From Streptomyces sp. SKN60 (GTDB lineage: Bacteria > Actinomycetota > Actinomycetes > Streptomycetales > Streptomycetaceae), in NCBI RefSeq assembly GCF_026236535.1, contig NZ_JAHTMW010000020.1, positions 62,001 to 126,000 on the forward strand: 64,000 nucleotides of DNA, given 5' to 3'. The notes beneath the pieces are model-generated. The model made no database searches. It worked only from the letters and a program-made list of their open reading frames with translations, and was not told the origin of the DNA. The position numbers were made by a program, and so were the translations under genes. Shown one piece after another: positions 8,164 through 16,884 of the stretch (positions are counted from its first letter, which is position 1; every line of letters begins with the position of its first letter).

Positions 8164-9252
8164 TCACCCCACCCGGGTCGCGCCCGCGAAGGGCATCTCG
8201 TCGATCGGGGCGACCCGCACCGGGGCGCCCGGGCGCGGGGCGTGGATCATCTGGCCGCCGCCGATGTAGAGGCCGACATGGCTGATGCCGGAGTAGAAGA
8301 ACACCAGGTCGCCGGGGGCCAGTTCGGAGCGGGAGACCCGGCGGCCGGCGTTGATCTGGGTGTAGGTGGTGCGCGGCAGCGACACCCCGGCCGCCCGCCA
8401 GGCGGCCTGGGTGAGCCCCGAGCAGTCGTAGGCGGACGGTCCGGTCGCGCCCCACACGTACGGCTTGCCGAGCTGCGCCCGGGCGAAGGAGATGGCCGCC
8501 GCGGCGCGGCCGGTCGGGGCGGAGATCGGCCCGCGCACGGTGCCCGCCCGGTCGGCCCGGTCCGCGGCGGCCGGGCCGGCGGAGGAGGCGCCCGCCGCGT
8601 CGTGGCTGCCGGCGGCGACGGCGGCCTCGTAGCGGGCCCGTTCCTCGGCGGTGAGCCGGGCGAGCAGGGTGCGGGCGGCGTCCAGCTTGGTCTGCACGGT
8701 GGTCTTCTGCCGCCGTAGTTCGGCCTCGTGCGCCCGCAGCTCCGTCAGCCGGCCCTCGGACTGGGCCCGCAGCTGCCGGACGGCGGTGAGTTCACGCCGT
8801 ACGGCGGTGAGGGCGGCGGCCTGCCGGTCCCCGGCCTTCTCGGCGAGCGCGGCCCGCTCCAGGTACTGGTCCGGGTCCGAGGTCAGTGCGAGCTGGACGG
8901 CCGGGTCGAGCCCGCCGGAGCGGTACTGGGCGGCGGCGACCGCGCCGAGCGCGTCGCGGGAGCGGTTGAGCCGCTCGGTCCGCCGGGCGGCCTCGTCGCG
9001 CAGCCGGTCGAAGCCGGCCCGTGCCGCGTCGGCCTGCTCCTTCGCCCCGTTGTACTTCTCGGTCGCGACCTCGGCCTCCTCGTACAGCCGGTCGACCTGG
9101 GCCTTGACCTGCGCCGGAGTGGGGTTGGGCGCTGCGTGCCCGGAGCCTTCGAAGACGGTCGCGGTGGCCGCCGAGGCGAGGGCCAGGGTGGCGGCGGTGC
9201 GGACGGCCTGGCCGCCGAGGGGGGACTGCTTGGGCCTGCGGTGTGCTGCCAC
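8164..9252 (-). CDS. NlpC/P60 family secreted peptidoglycan hydrolase
   Basis: A 362-residue exported endopeptidase that cuts peptide bonds within peptidoglycan stems. It begins at a GTG (9252) giving VAAHRRPKQS, then a hydrophobic signal segment (residues 18-35). A long coiled coil (about 45-215) and a short Ala/Gly linker follow. The catalytic domain has Cys277 in AYDCSGLTQ, His325 in ISHVGLYI and a third polar residue, His337. This is the RipA-like layout of actinobacteria. A paralogue with the same layout lies 0.8 kb away (10003-11172). Confidence 0.93.
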   Translation of the reverse strand: MAAHRRPKQSPLGGQAVRTAATLALASAATATVFEGSGHAAPNPTPAQVKAQVDRLYEEAEVATEKYNGAKEQADAARAGFDRLRDEAARRTERLNRSRDALGAVAAAQYRSGGLDPAVQLALTSDPDQYLERAALAEKAGDRQAAALTAVRRELTAVRQLRAQSEGRLTELRAHEAELRRQKTTVQTKLDAARTLLARLTAEERARYEAAVAAGSHDAAGASSAGPAAADRADRAGTVRGPISAPTGRAAAAISFARAQLGKPYVWGATGPSAYDCSGLTQAAWRAAGVSLPRTTYTQINAGRRVSRSELAPGDLVFFYSGISHVGLYIGGGQMIHAPRPGAPVRVAPIDEMPFAGATRVG

Positions 9253-9605
9253 GAGGGCGGGTCACATCCTTTCCCTGTGGGGGACGCTGCCCGCCGGGGC
9301 CGGCGGCGGCCCGCACAGGGGAACGCGCCGCCGCCGGTTTTCTCGGCGGGGGCGGCCGACAACCGCCGGAGTACGGCGGTGGTGGGGAGCCGGCCACCTG
9401 GGGGAGGACGCTAAACCTGGCTCCCGCCCGACGGCCCGGCGTTGACCGCTATTGGCGCGGGATGGCGTTTCGGGACCGTTCCCGTTCGTCCGGGGCGTTG
9501 CTCGGACGGCCCTTCCGGCATCCCCCTGACCGATGCGCGCCGATGCGCGGGACAAGGTGGACCCGCCCCGAAGCCGCTGGTATGGCCCCGGTTAGGCTCC
9601 GCCCC
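9253..9605. other. 353-bp gap upstream of the NlpC/P60 gene
   Basis: No gene is seen. On the minus strand it is the leader of the NlpC gene and contains two inverted repeats: a perfect 10-bp GC stem at 9301-9310/9327-9336, and a 7-bp gggagcc/ggctccc pair at 9385-9391/9419-9425. A TTTAGCGT string lies within the second, and a similar CTAGCGTG occurs upstream of the paralogous NlpC gene; it could be a -10 element. I looked for a c-di-AMP (ydaO) riboswitch and could not match its conserved core. Confidence 0.45.
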
Positions 9606-9959
9606 ATGGACGTACTCATTCATGTCTTCGTCGCCCTGCACATCATCGGAATCGGCGCGCTGCTCGGCGGATTCCTCACCCAGATGAAGGCGATGGGTGC
9701 CGGTACGGCCCGCTTCACCCCGGCGATGCTGCACGGCGCCCTGACCATGCTGGTCACCGGCGTCGCCCTCGTCGGCATACACCAGGCCGAGGGCCACACC
9801 GTCAACAACATCAAGATCGGCGTGAAGCTCGCGATCCTGGTCGTCATCCTCGGCCTGGTCTACGTCAAGCGCGACGAGGAGCAGGTCGACAAGGCCCTCT
9901 TCGGCACGGTCGGCGGCCTGACCCTGGCGAACATCTTCATCGCCACCCTCTGGGTCTGA
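9606..9959 (+). CDS. Small integral membrane protein
   Basis: A 117-residue protein with four hydrophobic segments (first DVLIHVFVALHIIGIGALLGG, last LTLANIFIATLWV) and a short charged stretch VKRDEEQVDKAL before the last helix. The ATG at 9606 is supported by the start of hydrophobic coding sequence. I do not recognise a named family with certainty; such proteins are conserved in Streptomyces as hypothetical membrane proteins. It converges on the second NlpC gene across a 43-bp gap made of tandem gcctga units. Confidence 0.8.
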   Translation: MDVLIHVFVALHIIGIGALLGGFLTQMKAMGAGTARFTPAMLHGALTMLVTGVALVGIHQAEGHTVNNIKIGVKLAILVVILGLVYVKRDEEQVDKALFGTVGGLTLANIFIATLWV

Positions 9960-10002
9960 CCGCCTGACCTCCTGACCGCCTGATCGCCTGATCGCCTGAC
10001 GC
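9957..10002. repeat. Tandem cctga/gcctgatc repeats between convergent stops
   Basis: The 43-bp gap between the two stop codons consists almost entirely of variants of (c)gcctga(t/c), including two perfect gcctgatc copies. They supply extra stop codons in several frames. Confidence 0.6.
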
Positions 10003-11172
10003 TCAGGCCGGGCGCACGCTGCCGTAGATCGGCATGTAGTAGATGGACTCCTCGCGGACGTAGGCGCCCGGCTTCGGGGCGTGGATCATCTTGCCGCCGC
10101 CGATGTAGATGCCGACGTGGCTGATGTCGTCGTAGAAGAAGACGAGATCGCCGGGGAGCAGGTCGGCGGTGGCGATCCGGGTGCCGACCTTCACCTGGTC
10201 CCAGGTGGTCCGGGGCAGGTCGACGCCGGCGGCGCGCCAGGCGGCCTGGGTGAGGCCGGAGCAGTCGTACGACTCGGGGCCGGTCGCGCCCCACACGTAC
10301 GGCTTGCCGATCTGGGCACGGGCGAAGGCCAGCGCCTCGGCGGCCTTCGTCGCGTACGAGGAGTCGCCGGTCGGCGGCGGCGTCGTGGGCGTCGGGTCCG
10401 GCGTGGGCGCGGTGGGCGTGGGGGTGGCCTCCTTGCGGGCCGCCTCCTCGGCCGCCTCCTTCGCGGCCGCCTCCGCCTTGGCCTTCTCCTCTGCCTTGCG
10501 GCGCGCCTCGGCCTCCCGCTTGCGCTCCAGCTCCGCGAGCCGAGCCTTCTCCTCGGCCGTCAGCTTCGCGAGCAGCGTGCGCGCCTCGGCGAGCTTGCCC
10601 TGCACGGTCTGCTTGGTGCGCCGCAGCTTGTTCTGCGAGGCGGTGAGGGCGGCCAGGCTCCGGGTGGCCTCCTGCCGCTGCTTCGCGGCGGCGGCGCGCT
10701 GGGACTCGTACGTCCGGACCGCCTCGCGCTGCTGCTGCGACAGCCGGTCCATCAGGTGGGTCTGGTCGAAGTAGTCCTGCGGGCTGTCCGCGAAGATCAG
10801 GGTGGCGGTCGGGCCGACCGCCCCGCCCCGGTACTGGGCCGCCGCGTACGCGCCGAGCGCGCGCCGCGAGGTGTTGATCTCGTCGGTGCGGCGGGCCACG
10901 TCGTCGAGGACCTTGGCAAGCTCGCGCCGCTGCCGGTCGGTGGCCTCCTTGGCCCGGTCGTACTCCTGGGTGGCCACGCCGGCCTCCCGGTACAGCTGGT
11001 CGACCTTCTCCTTGATCTCCTCGACCGTCGGCTTGGCCGCGGGCGCGGGCGCCGCCGGGGCGGCCTGCGCGCTCTGCCCGGACAGCAGGGTCACCGAGGC
11101 GAGCGCGGCCGCCGTGACGCCGACGGCGGAGGACTGGGGACGGGTGGTGCGCGGCTTGCGATGGGTCGCCAA
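10003..11172 (-). CDS. NlpC/P60 family secreted peptidoglycan hydrolase (paralogue)
   Basis: A 389-residue paralogue of the 8164-9252 product: signal segment (VGVTAAALASVTLLSG), coiled-coil region rich in Ala/Glu/Arg/Lys, a Thr/Pro linker (PTPTAPTPDPTPTTPPP), then the NlpC/P60 domain with Cys in SYDCSGLTQ and His in ISHVGIYI. The TTG at 11172 is chosen over the ATG at 11181. The strong GGAAGGAG site abuts that ATG with no spacing but sits 9 bases before the TTG. The TTG start also gives LATHRKP, matching VAAHRRP of the paralogue. The linker and longer coiled coil set the two paralogues apart. Confidence 0.9.
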   Translation of the reverse strand: MATHRKPRTTRPQSSAVGVTAAALASVTLLSGQSAQAAPAAPAPAAKPTVEEIKEKVDQLYREAGVATQEYDRAKEATDRQRRELAKVLDDVARRTDEINTSRRALGAYAAAQYRGGAVGPTATLIFADSPQDYFDQTHLMDRLSQQQREAVRTYESQRAAAAKQRQEATRSLAALTASQNKLRRTKQTVQGKLAEARTLLAKLTAEEKARLAELERKREAEARRKAEEKAKAEAAAKEAAEEAARKEATPTPTAPTPDPTPTTPPPTGDSSYATKAAEALAFARAQIGKPYVWGATGPESYDCSGLTQAAWRAAGVDLPRTTWDQVKVGTRIATADLLPGDLVFFYDDISHVGIYIGGGKMIHAPKPGAYVREESIYYMPIYGSVRPA

Positions 11173-11494
11173 GGCCGGCATCTCCTTCCGTGGACGCCGG
11201 CACCCGGCACGTGACGGCCCGAGTGGCGTGGGGGTGGGCCGGGTACGACGTGGGTCGGCGTGGGCCGCCCGCTCGGCGTGGTTCGCCGACGGTGGAGTGC
11301 GGTAGGGGACGGGCTGCTTGGGCGTGCACGCTAGCGACCCCTGGGACGGGTGGGAAGCCCGGTGTGCCTTATGTCCGATACATTTTCGTGACCTGAAGCG
11401 GATCGTCGCCCTCCGTGAGATCGCGGTCACGTTGGCGGTCGCGTTCACGGGACCGGGACCGGCTGTCAGTCCGGCGCCCTAGACTCGTTAGGCG
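11173..11494. promoter_or_regulatory. 322-bp divergent region between NlpC/P60 and pcrA
   Basis: No gene is seen. It holds the NlpC leader with the GGAAGGAG site (on the minus strand), a CTAGCGTG string (near 11330) also found in similar form upstream of the paralogue, and an AT-rich near-palindrome, atgtccgatacat, around 11370-11382. The last is the most AT-rich piece in the neighbourhood and a candidate operator or promoter core. Confidence 0.45.
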
Positions 11495-13945
11495 ATGAGC
11501 AACAGCCTCTTTGACGACAGCTTCCTGGCGAGCCTCCAGCACCACGCGGAGGAGCCCCCGCCCCTGCCCGAGGACGACGAGCACGGCGCCCCCGCCGCGG
11601 AGGAGGTCCCGCACGACCTCTTCGGGGAGCACTTCGACGCGCCCCCGGCCGGCCGCGACGCCTACTACCGCGACGGCGCCCACCGCCCCGTCGCGGACCC
11701 CGCCGCGCTCCTGGACGGGCTCAACGAGCAGCAGGCGGCCGCCGTCGTCCACACCGGCTCGCCGCTGCTCATCGTCGCGGGCGCGGGCTCCGGCAAGACC
11801 CGGGTGCTCACCCACCGCATCGCGTACCTCCTGGGCACCCGGCACGTCCACCCCGGCCAGATACTCGCCATCACCTTCACCAACAAGGCCGCCGGCGAGA
11901 TGAAGGAGCGCGTCGAGCAGCTCGTCGGCCCGCGCGCCAACGCCATGTGGGTGTCCACCTTCCACAGCGCGTGCGTGCGCATCCTGCGCCGCGAGTCGAA
12001 GAAGCTCGGCTTCACGTCGTCCTTCTCGATCTACGACGCCGCCGACTCCAAGCGCCTGATGGCGCTGGTCTGCCGCGACCTGGACCTCGACCCGAAGAAG
12101 TTCCCGCCGAAGTCCTTCAGCGCCAAGATCTCCAACCTGAAGAACGAGCTGATCGACGATGAGACCTTCGCCGACCAGGCCGCCGACGGGTTCGAGAAGA
12201 CCCTCGCCGAGGCCTACCGGATGTACCAGGCCCGGCTGCGCGAGGCCAACGCGCTGGACTTCGACGACATCATCATGACGACGGTCCACCTGCTCCAGGC
12301 CTTCCCGGACGTCGCCGAGCACTACCGCCGCCGCTTCCGGCACGTCCTCGTCGACGAGTACCAGGACACCAACCACGCCCAGTACACGCTGGTACGCGAA
12401 CTCGTCGGCACCGGGTACGAGGACCTCGGCCCGGCCGAGCTGTGCGTCGTCGGCGACGCCGACCAGTCGATCTACGCCTTCCGCGGCGCGACCATCCGCA
12501 ACATCCTCCAGTTCGAGGAGGACTACCCGGACGCGACCACGATCCTGCTCGAGCAGAACTACCGCTCCACGCAGACGATCCTGTCCGCCGCCAACGCCGT
12601 CATCGAGCGCAACGAGTCCCGCCGCCCCAAGAACCTCTGGACCAACGCGGGTGCCGGCGCGCAGATCACCGGCTACGTCGCCGACACCGAGCACGACGAG
12701 GCGCAGTTCGTCGCCGACGAGATCGACCGGCTGACGGACGCCGGCGACGCCAAGGCCGGCGACGTCGCCGTCTTCTACCGCACCAACGCCCAGTCCCGCG
12801 TCTTCGAAGAGATCTTCATCCGCGTCGGCCTGCCCTACAAGGTCGTCGGCGGCGTGCGCTTCTACGAGCGCAAGGAGGTCCGGGACGTCCTCGCCTACCT
12901 GCGCGTCCTCGCCAACCCCGAGGACAACGTGCCGCTGCGCCGCATCCTCAACGTGCCCAAGCGCGGCATCGGCGAGCGCGCCGAGGCGATGATCGACGCC
13001 CTCTCCCTGCGCGAGAAGATCACCTTCCCGCAGGCCCTCAAGCGGGTCGACGAGGCGTACGGCATGGCGGCCCGCTCCGCCAACGCCGTCAAGCGCTTCA
13101 ACACCCTCATGGAGGAGCTGCGCACCATCGTCGACTCGGGCGCCGGACCCGCCGTGGTCCTGGAGGCCGTGCTCGAACGGACCGGCTATCTCGCCGAACT
13201 GCAGGCCTCCACCGACCCGCAGGACGAGACCCGGATCGAGAACCTCCAGGAACTCGCCGCCGTGGCCCTCGAGTTCGAGCAGGAGCGGGGCGAGGAGGGC
13301 GGCACGCTCCCGGAGTTCCTGGAGCAGGTCGCGCTCGTCGCCGACTCCGACCAGATCCCCGACGAGGACGAGGAGGGCGCCGGCGTCATCACCCTGATGA
13401 CCCTGCACACCGCCAAGGGCCTCGAATTCCCGGTGGTCTTCCTCACCGGCATGGAGGACGGCGTCTTCCCGCACATGCGCGCCCTCGGCCAGACCAAGGA
13501 GCTGGAGGAGGAGCGCCGTCTGGCGTACGTGGGCATCACCCGCGCCCGCGAGCGGCTCTATCTGACGCGCTCCGCGATGCGCAGCGCCTGGGGCCAGCCC
13601 TCGTACAACCCGGCCTCGCGCTTCCTGGAGGAGATCCCGGCCACGTATCTGGAGTGGAAGCGGACCGGCCCGATGGCCAAGCCGGCCGGCCCGACCTCCG
13701 GGATCACGTCCTCGCTGTCCTCCTCGCGCTCCCGCTCCGGCCCGTCCGGTTTCGCCACCCGCCGCACCAGCGACAAGCCGGTGATCTCGCTGCAGATCGG
13801 CGACCGGGTCACCCACGACCAGTTCGGCCTCGGCACGGTCATGGCCGTGCAGGGCGCGGGCGCCGACGCGCAGGCGACGATCGACTTCGGCGGCGAGAAG
13901 CCGAAGCGGCTGCTGCTGCGGTACGCGCCGGTGGAGAAGCTGTAG
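11495..13945 (+). CDS. pcrA: ATP-dependent DNA helicase, UvrD/PcrA type
   Basis: An 816-residue superfamily 1 3'-5' helicase for repair and replication-fork maintenance. All motifs are visible: Walker A GAGSGKTRVLTHR, motif Ia FTNKAAGEM, motif II VLVDEYQDTN, motif III GDADQSIYAFRGA, motif V TAKGLEFPVVFLTGMEDG and motif VI RRLAYVGITRARERL. The last 50 residues (DRVTHDQFGLGTVM) form the small Tudor-like domain that docks on RNA polymerase in PcrA. An acidic extension of about 70 residues precedes the helicase core, as is usual in actinobacteria. A strong bidirectional hairpin follows. Confidence 0.97.
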   Translation: MSNSLFDDSFLASLQHHAEEPPPLPEDDEHGAPAAEEVPHDLFGEHFDAPPAGRDAYYRDGAHRPVADPAALLDGLNEQQAAAVVHTGSPLLIVAGAGSGKTRVLTHRIAYLLGTRHVHPGQILAITFTNKAAGEMKERVEQLVGPRANAMWVSTFHSACVRILRRESKKLGFTSSFSIYDAADSKRLMALVCRDLDLDPKKFPPKSFSAKISNLKNELIDDETFADQAADGFEKTLAEAYRMYQARLREANALDFDDIIMTTVHLLQAFPDVAEHYRRRFRHVLVDEYQDTNHAQYTLVRELVGTGYEDLGPAELCVVGDADQSIYAFRGATIRNILQFEEDYPDATTILLEQNYRSTQTILSAANAVIERNESRRPKNLWTNAGAGAQITGYVADTEHDEAQFVADEIDRLTDAGDAKAGDVAVFYRTNAQSRVFEEIFIRVGLPYKVVGGVRFYERKEVRDVLAYLRVLANPEDNVPLRRILNVPKRGIGERAEAMIDALSLREKITFPQALKRVDEAYGMAARSANAVKRFNTLMEELRTIVDSGAGPAVVLEAVLERTGYLAELQASTDPQDETRIENLQELAAVALEFEQERGEEGGTLPEFLEQVALVADSDQIPDEDEEGAGVITLMTLHTAKGLEFPVVFLTGMEDGVFPHMRALGQTKELEEERRLAYVGITRARERLYLTRSAMRSAWGQPSYNPASRFLEEIPATYLEWKRTGPMAKPAGPTSGITSSLSSSRSRSGPSGFATRRTSDKPVISLQIGDRVTHDQFGLGTVMAVQGAGADAQATIDFGGEKPKRLLLRYAPVEKL

Positions 13946-13982
13946 TCGCAGCCGTAGCGGCTGCCTTGTCGCGGGCGTTACG

Positions 13983-14023
13983 GCGAAGGGGCCCCGGCCG
14001 GTGATCGGTCGGGGCCCCTTCGC
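13983..14023. terminator. Bidirectional hairpin between pcrA and the M23 gene
   Basis: An 18-bp stem (13983-14000 with 14006-14023, one G-U pair) and a 5-base loop lie between convergent stops. There is no U-tract. It should serve both genes. Confidence 0.85.
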
Positions 14024-14037
14024 GTACGGGTGCGGGC

Positions 14038-15591
14038 TCAGCTGGTCGGGTCGAGACCGTGCTTGAGCAGCCAGGGCAGCGGGTCGATCGCCGAGCCGCC
14101 GCCCGGCCGGACCTCGAAGTGGAGGTGCGGGCCGGTGGAGTTGCCGGAGTTGCCGGAGTACGCGATGACGTCGCCGGCCTTGACCTTGCCCGAGCGGATC
14201 TTGGTGCTGCTGAGGTGGCAGTACCAGGTCTCGGTGCCGTCCGGGGAGGTCACGATCGCCATGTTGCCGTAAGCGCTGTTCCACTGGGTGCGGACGGTGC
14301 CGTCGGTCGCGGCCATCACGGGCGTGCCGTACTGGACCGGGAAGTCAATGCCGGTGTGCAGCGACATCCAGTTGACGCCGGCCTGGCCGTAGCGGGCGCT
14401 GAGCTGGTGCAGCTTCACCGGGAGCAGGAACTTGGGTCGGAGGGCCTCCTTGCGGGCGGCCTCCTCCTCGCGCTTCTTCTTCTCCGCCTCCTGGCGGAGC
14501 TTCAGGTCGATGCGCTCCTGGGTGCGGCTGGCGCGGTCGCCGAAGTCACGGGCGTCGGCGCTGAGCGCGGCGAGCTGCGTGTCCAGCTTGCTGTTGGCGG
14601 CGACCTGCTGCACCGAGGCCGGGTCGGCGGCGGCGAGGGAGGTCGTGTCGTCCTTCTGGTCGGCGCCGGAGTCGGTGAGTCCGCTCACGGAGGCGGCGGC
14701 GATGCCGGCGACGCCCATCACACAGGCGGAGGGGACGGCGACCGTGAGGAGCGCGGAGCGCTTGGCGGGCGTACGGCGCCGGCCACGGCTTCCGCCGCCT
14801 GCGCGGCGCACCGGGCGGGCCGGCAGCTCGGCGCCGGGCGCGGTGGCCTTGGCGGCGAGCGCGGCGCCGTCGAGCTCCAGGGCGACCATGGTCTCGGCGT
14901 CGTGGAAGGTGTCGGGGCCGGAGTCCGGCTCGCCGTGCTCCCGCTCGGTCCCGGCGTCCGCGTAGGTCTCGTGGGCCGCGTCCGCGTAGTCCGCGTCCGT
15001 GTAGTCCGCGTACGCGGCGTGCTCGGAGAGCTCGGGCTGTTCGGCGTGCTCGGAGTACGCGGGGTACTCGGCGTAGGCGTAGCCGGAGTCGTACGCCGTG
15101 CCGTACTCGGACGCGGAGTACTCCGGGGCCGCGTATTCGGCGGCGGGAAATTCGGTGGCGGAGAACTCCGCGCTGTGATCAGGTGTGTACTGCTGGGGGA
15201 CGATCGGCTCGGCCGTGCCCTGGTTCCAGGCGGTGGCGTCGTAGGCGCCGGTCTCGTAGCCCGGGGTCGTCCACTGGGCGGTGGTGTCGTACGAGGCGAA
15301 GGCGGCGGCCTCGTACTGGCCGGTCTGCTGGGCCTCGGTCCACGCGGTGGCGTCCCACTGGCCGGTTGCGGTGTAGGACCCGTAGGAGCCGGTGTCCCAC
15401 TGGCCGCTCTGGCCGCTCTGGTCGGCGTAACCGGTGTAGTCGCCGTATGCGCTCTGACCCGTGTCGTATCCGTAGGCGGAGGCGTACTCGGTGCCGGTGG
15501 CACCGGTGCCGAACAGGGGGTCTACGGCGAAGCTGCCTGTGGTCTGGGTGGCGTCCGTGACGTACCCGGCGTGGGGGTGCTGGTCGTTCAC
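14038..15591 (-). CDS. M23 (LytM-type) peptidase with long Tyr-rich N-terminal region
   Basis: About 517 residues. The C-terminal 130 residues are a LytM domain with the Zn ligands in HTGIDFP and HLHFEVRPGG, predicted to cut peptidoglycan peptide bridges outside the cell. A single membrane helix near residues 280-300 (LLTVAVPSACVMGVAGIAAA) follows a basic GSRGRRRTPAKR stretch. After the helix is a Lys/Glu coiled coil. The first 215 residues are acidic and low-complexity, with very many Tyr in repeats such as EYAAPEYSASEYG, and would be cytoplasmic. The GTG at 15591 is preferred over the adjacent TTG (15594), since GAGAGAGAAG lies close upstream. Confidence 0.88.
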   Translation of the reverse strand: MNDQHPHAGYVTDATQTTGSFAVDPLFGTGATGTEYASAYGYDTGQSAYGDYTGYADQSGQSGQWDTGSYGSYTATGQWDATAWTEAQQTGQYEAAAFASYDTTAQWTTPGYETGAYDATAWNQGTAEPIVPQQYTPDHSAEFSATEFPAAEYAAPEYSASEYGTAYDSGYAYAEYPAYSEHAEQPELSEHAAYADYTDADYADAAHETYADAGTEREHGEPDSGPDTFHDAETMVALELDGAALAAKATAPGAELPARPVRRAGGGSRGRRRTPAKRSALLTVAVPSACVMGVAGIAAASVSGLTDSGADQKDDTTSLAAADPASVQQVAANSKLDTQLAALSADARDFGDRASRTQERIDLKLRQEAEKKKREEEAARKEALRPKFLLPVKLHQLSARYGQAGVNWMSLHTGIDFPVQYGTPVMAATDGTVRTQWNSAYGNMAIVTSPDGTETWYCHLSSTKIRSGKVKAGDVIAYSGNSGNSTGPHLHFEVRPGGGSAIDPLPWLLKHGLDPTS

Positions 15592-15745
15592 CAACTTCTC
15601 TCTCGCCTCGGCAGCAGGGGGTCAAGCAGTGGCGTGACTGTACCCGGCGGTACGCGCGGCGGACAATCTTCAAGGTGTTTCGAGCCGCCCGGAACCGGGC
15701 AATCGGCCGTCTTTCGGTGGGTACCGGGGACAGGTTTGGCTCTGT

Positions 15746-15767
15746 GTTCGAAGAACGTTCGAAGAAC
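15746..15767. repeat. Tandem 11-bp repeat upstream of the M23 gene
   Basis: Two perfect adjacent copies of gttcgaagaac (15746-15756, 15757-15767) lie in the 241-bp gap upstream of the M23 gene. Each contains the palindrome TTCGAA, and their junction forms GAACGTTC. Possible operator for a dimeric regulator; no regulator can be named. Confidence 0.55.
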
Positions 15768-15832
15768 GGACGCATTCTGATGGGTCGTCAGGTCCGTCAG
15801 GTCCGGAAATTCGGTCAGAAGGGCCAGAAGGG

Positions 15833-16660
15833 TCAGGCCACCGAGGACGCCCCCGCCGCATCGTCCCGCGCGCCGGCCGCCGGACCGCCCTCGTCGAGGG
15901 CGCGCAGGATGCCGGCCGCGACCGTCGGATGCACCGGCAGCGCCAGATGCCCGATACCGCTGACCCGCACGTTCTGCACGATGAGGTCCGGGTGCTCAAG
16001 CCGCGCCGTCTCCACCGGGACCATCACCTGGTCCAGATCGCTCCAGAAACTCACGAAACGGGTACGGCAGCCCGGCGCCGGGCCCGCCAGCTCACGCAGC
16101 ACCTCCGAGCCCGGCCGCATCTGGCGCACCAGCGGATGCGCGTCCGCCACGGCCAGCGGCGCGAAGGCCGTGCCGGAGTGCGGGGTGCCCAGCATGGCCA
16201 GGGTGCGCACCCGGGCGTCACCGCCCAGGCGCTGTACGTAATAACGGGCGATGAGCCCGCCCAGGCTGTGGCCCACCAGATCGACCTCGGCGTGTCCGGT
16301 GCGGTCGAGCAGCTCGGTCACCCGGCGGTCGAGCAGTTCCGCGGCGGTGCGCAGGTCGCAGGTGAGCGGGGAGTAGTTGAGCGACTCGACACAGTCGCGG
16401 CCGTGCCGGGCCAGGGCGCGGCGCAGCAGGACGAAGACCGAGCGGTTGTCGACGAAGCCGTGCAGCAGCACCACCGGGCGGGCGGCCGGACCGCGGGCAC
16501 CGTCGGTGGCGCCGGAGGCGGAGGCGGCTGCGGGGCCGGCGGTGGTGCGGCGTTCACCGACGAGTCCCGAGGGATACAGGGCCAGATGTCCCGCGAGGAC
16601 CGCCAGCTCCAGGGCGGCGGCCTTCATCCGGTCGGCGAGCGCGGTGGGGAAGAGCTCCAT
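15833..16660 (-). CDS. Alpha/beta hydrolase, lipase/esterase
   Basis: A 275-residue lipase-like hydrolase: oxyanion region VVLLHGFVDNRSVF, nucleophile Ser in VGHSLGGLIARYYV, likely catalytic His in GIGHLALPVHP. This resembles bacterial triacylglycerol lipases of the GHSLGG type. The hydrophobic N-terminus (AAALELAVLAGHLALYP) could be a signal anchor, so an envelope location is possible. The ATG at 16660 has GGAGGT 7 bases upstream, which fixes the start. It is divergent from icmB. The substrate is unknown. Confidence 0.87.
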   Translation of the reverse strand: MELFPTALADRMKAAALELAVLAGHLALYPSGLVGERRTTAGPAAASASGATDGARGPAARPVVLLHGFVDNRSVFVLLRRALARHGRDCVESLNYSPLTCDLRTAAELLDRRVTELLDRTGHAEVDLVGHSLGGLIARYYVQRLGGDARVRTLAMLGTPHSGTAFAPLAVADAHPLVRQMRPGSEVLRELAGPAPGCRTRFVSFWSDLDQVMVPVETARLEHPDLIVQNVRVSGIGHLALPVHPTVAAGILRALDEGGPAAGARDDAAGASSVA

Positions 16661-16884
16661 CGCCGACCTCCGTCCCGAACGGCGGTGCGCCGCACCTCCG
16701 TGCCGTGCGGCTGGCGGCGCGGGTGTACGGCGACCCCGATGCGGCTCCTCCGGGGAGCGATCCATGTCCCACGTGTGATTTCCCCCTCCCTGTCCACCGC
16801 GAAACGGGCGCGTGCGGGATGCTGGCGATAACGTTCGTTCACCTCCCCGGCAAAGACGCGCGGGGGTCGCATGTGGAGGCAGTG
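16661..16884. promoter_or_regulatory. Divergent promoter region lipase/icmB
   Basis: A 224-bp gap with the two ribosome binding sites at its ends (GGAGG at 16875-16879 for icmB). No clear promoter hexamers or inverted repeat were recognised. Confidence 0.4.

Noticed and set aside
9253..9605. Possible c-di-AMP (ydaO) riboswitch upstream of the NlpC/P60 genes
   Set aside because: Such riboswitches do precede wall hydrolase genes in actinobacteria, but the conserved core segments could not be matched in this gap, in 11173-11494 or in the M23 leader, only generic GC hairpins.
15746..15767. SOS (LexA) box at the gttcgaagaac repeats
   Set aside because: The GAAC and GTTC halves are adjacent without the 4-base spacer of the actinobacterial SOS box, and the order does not fit.
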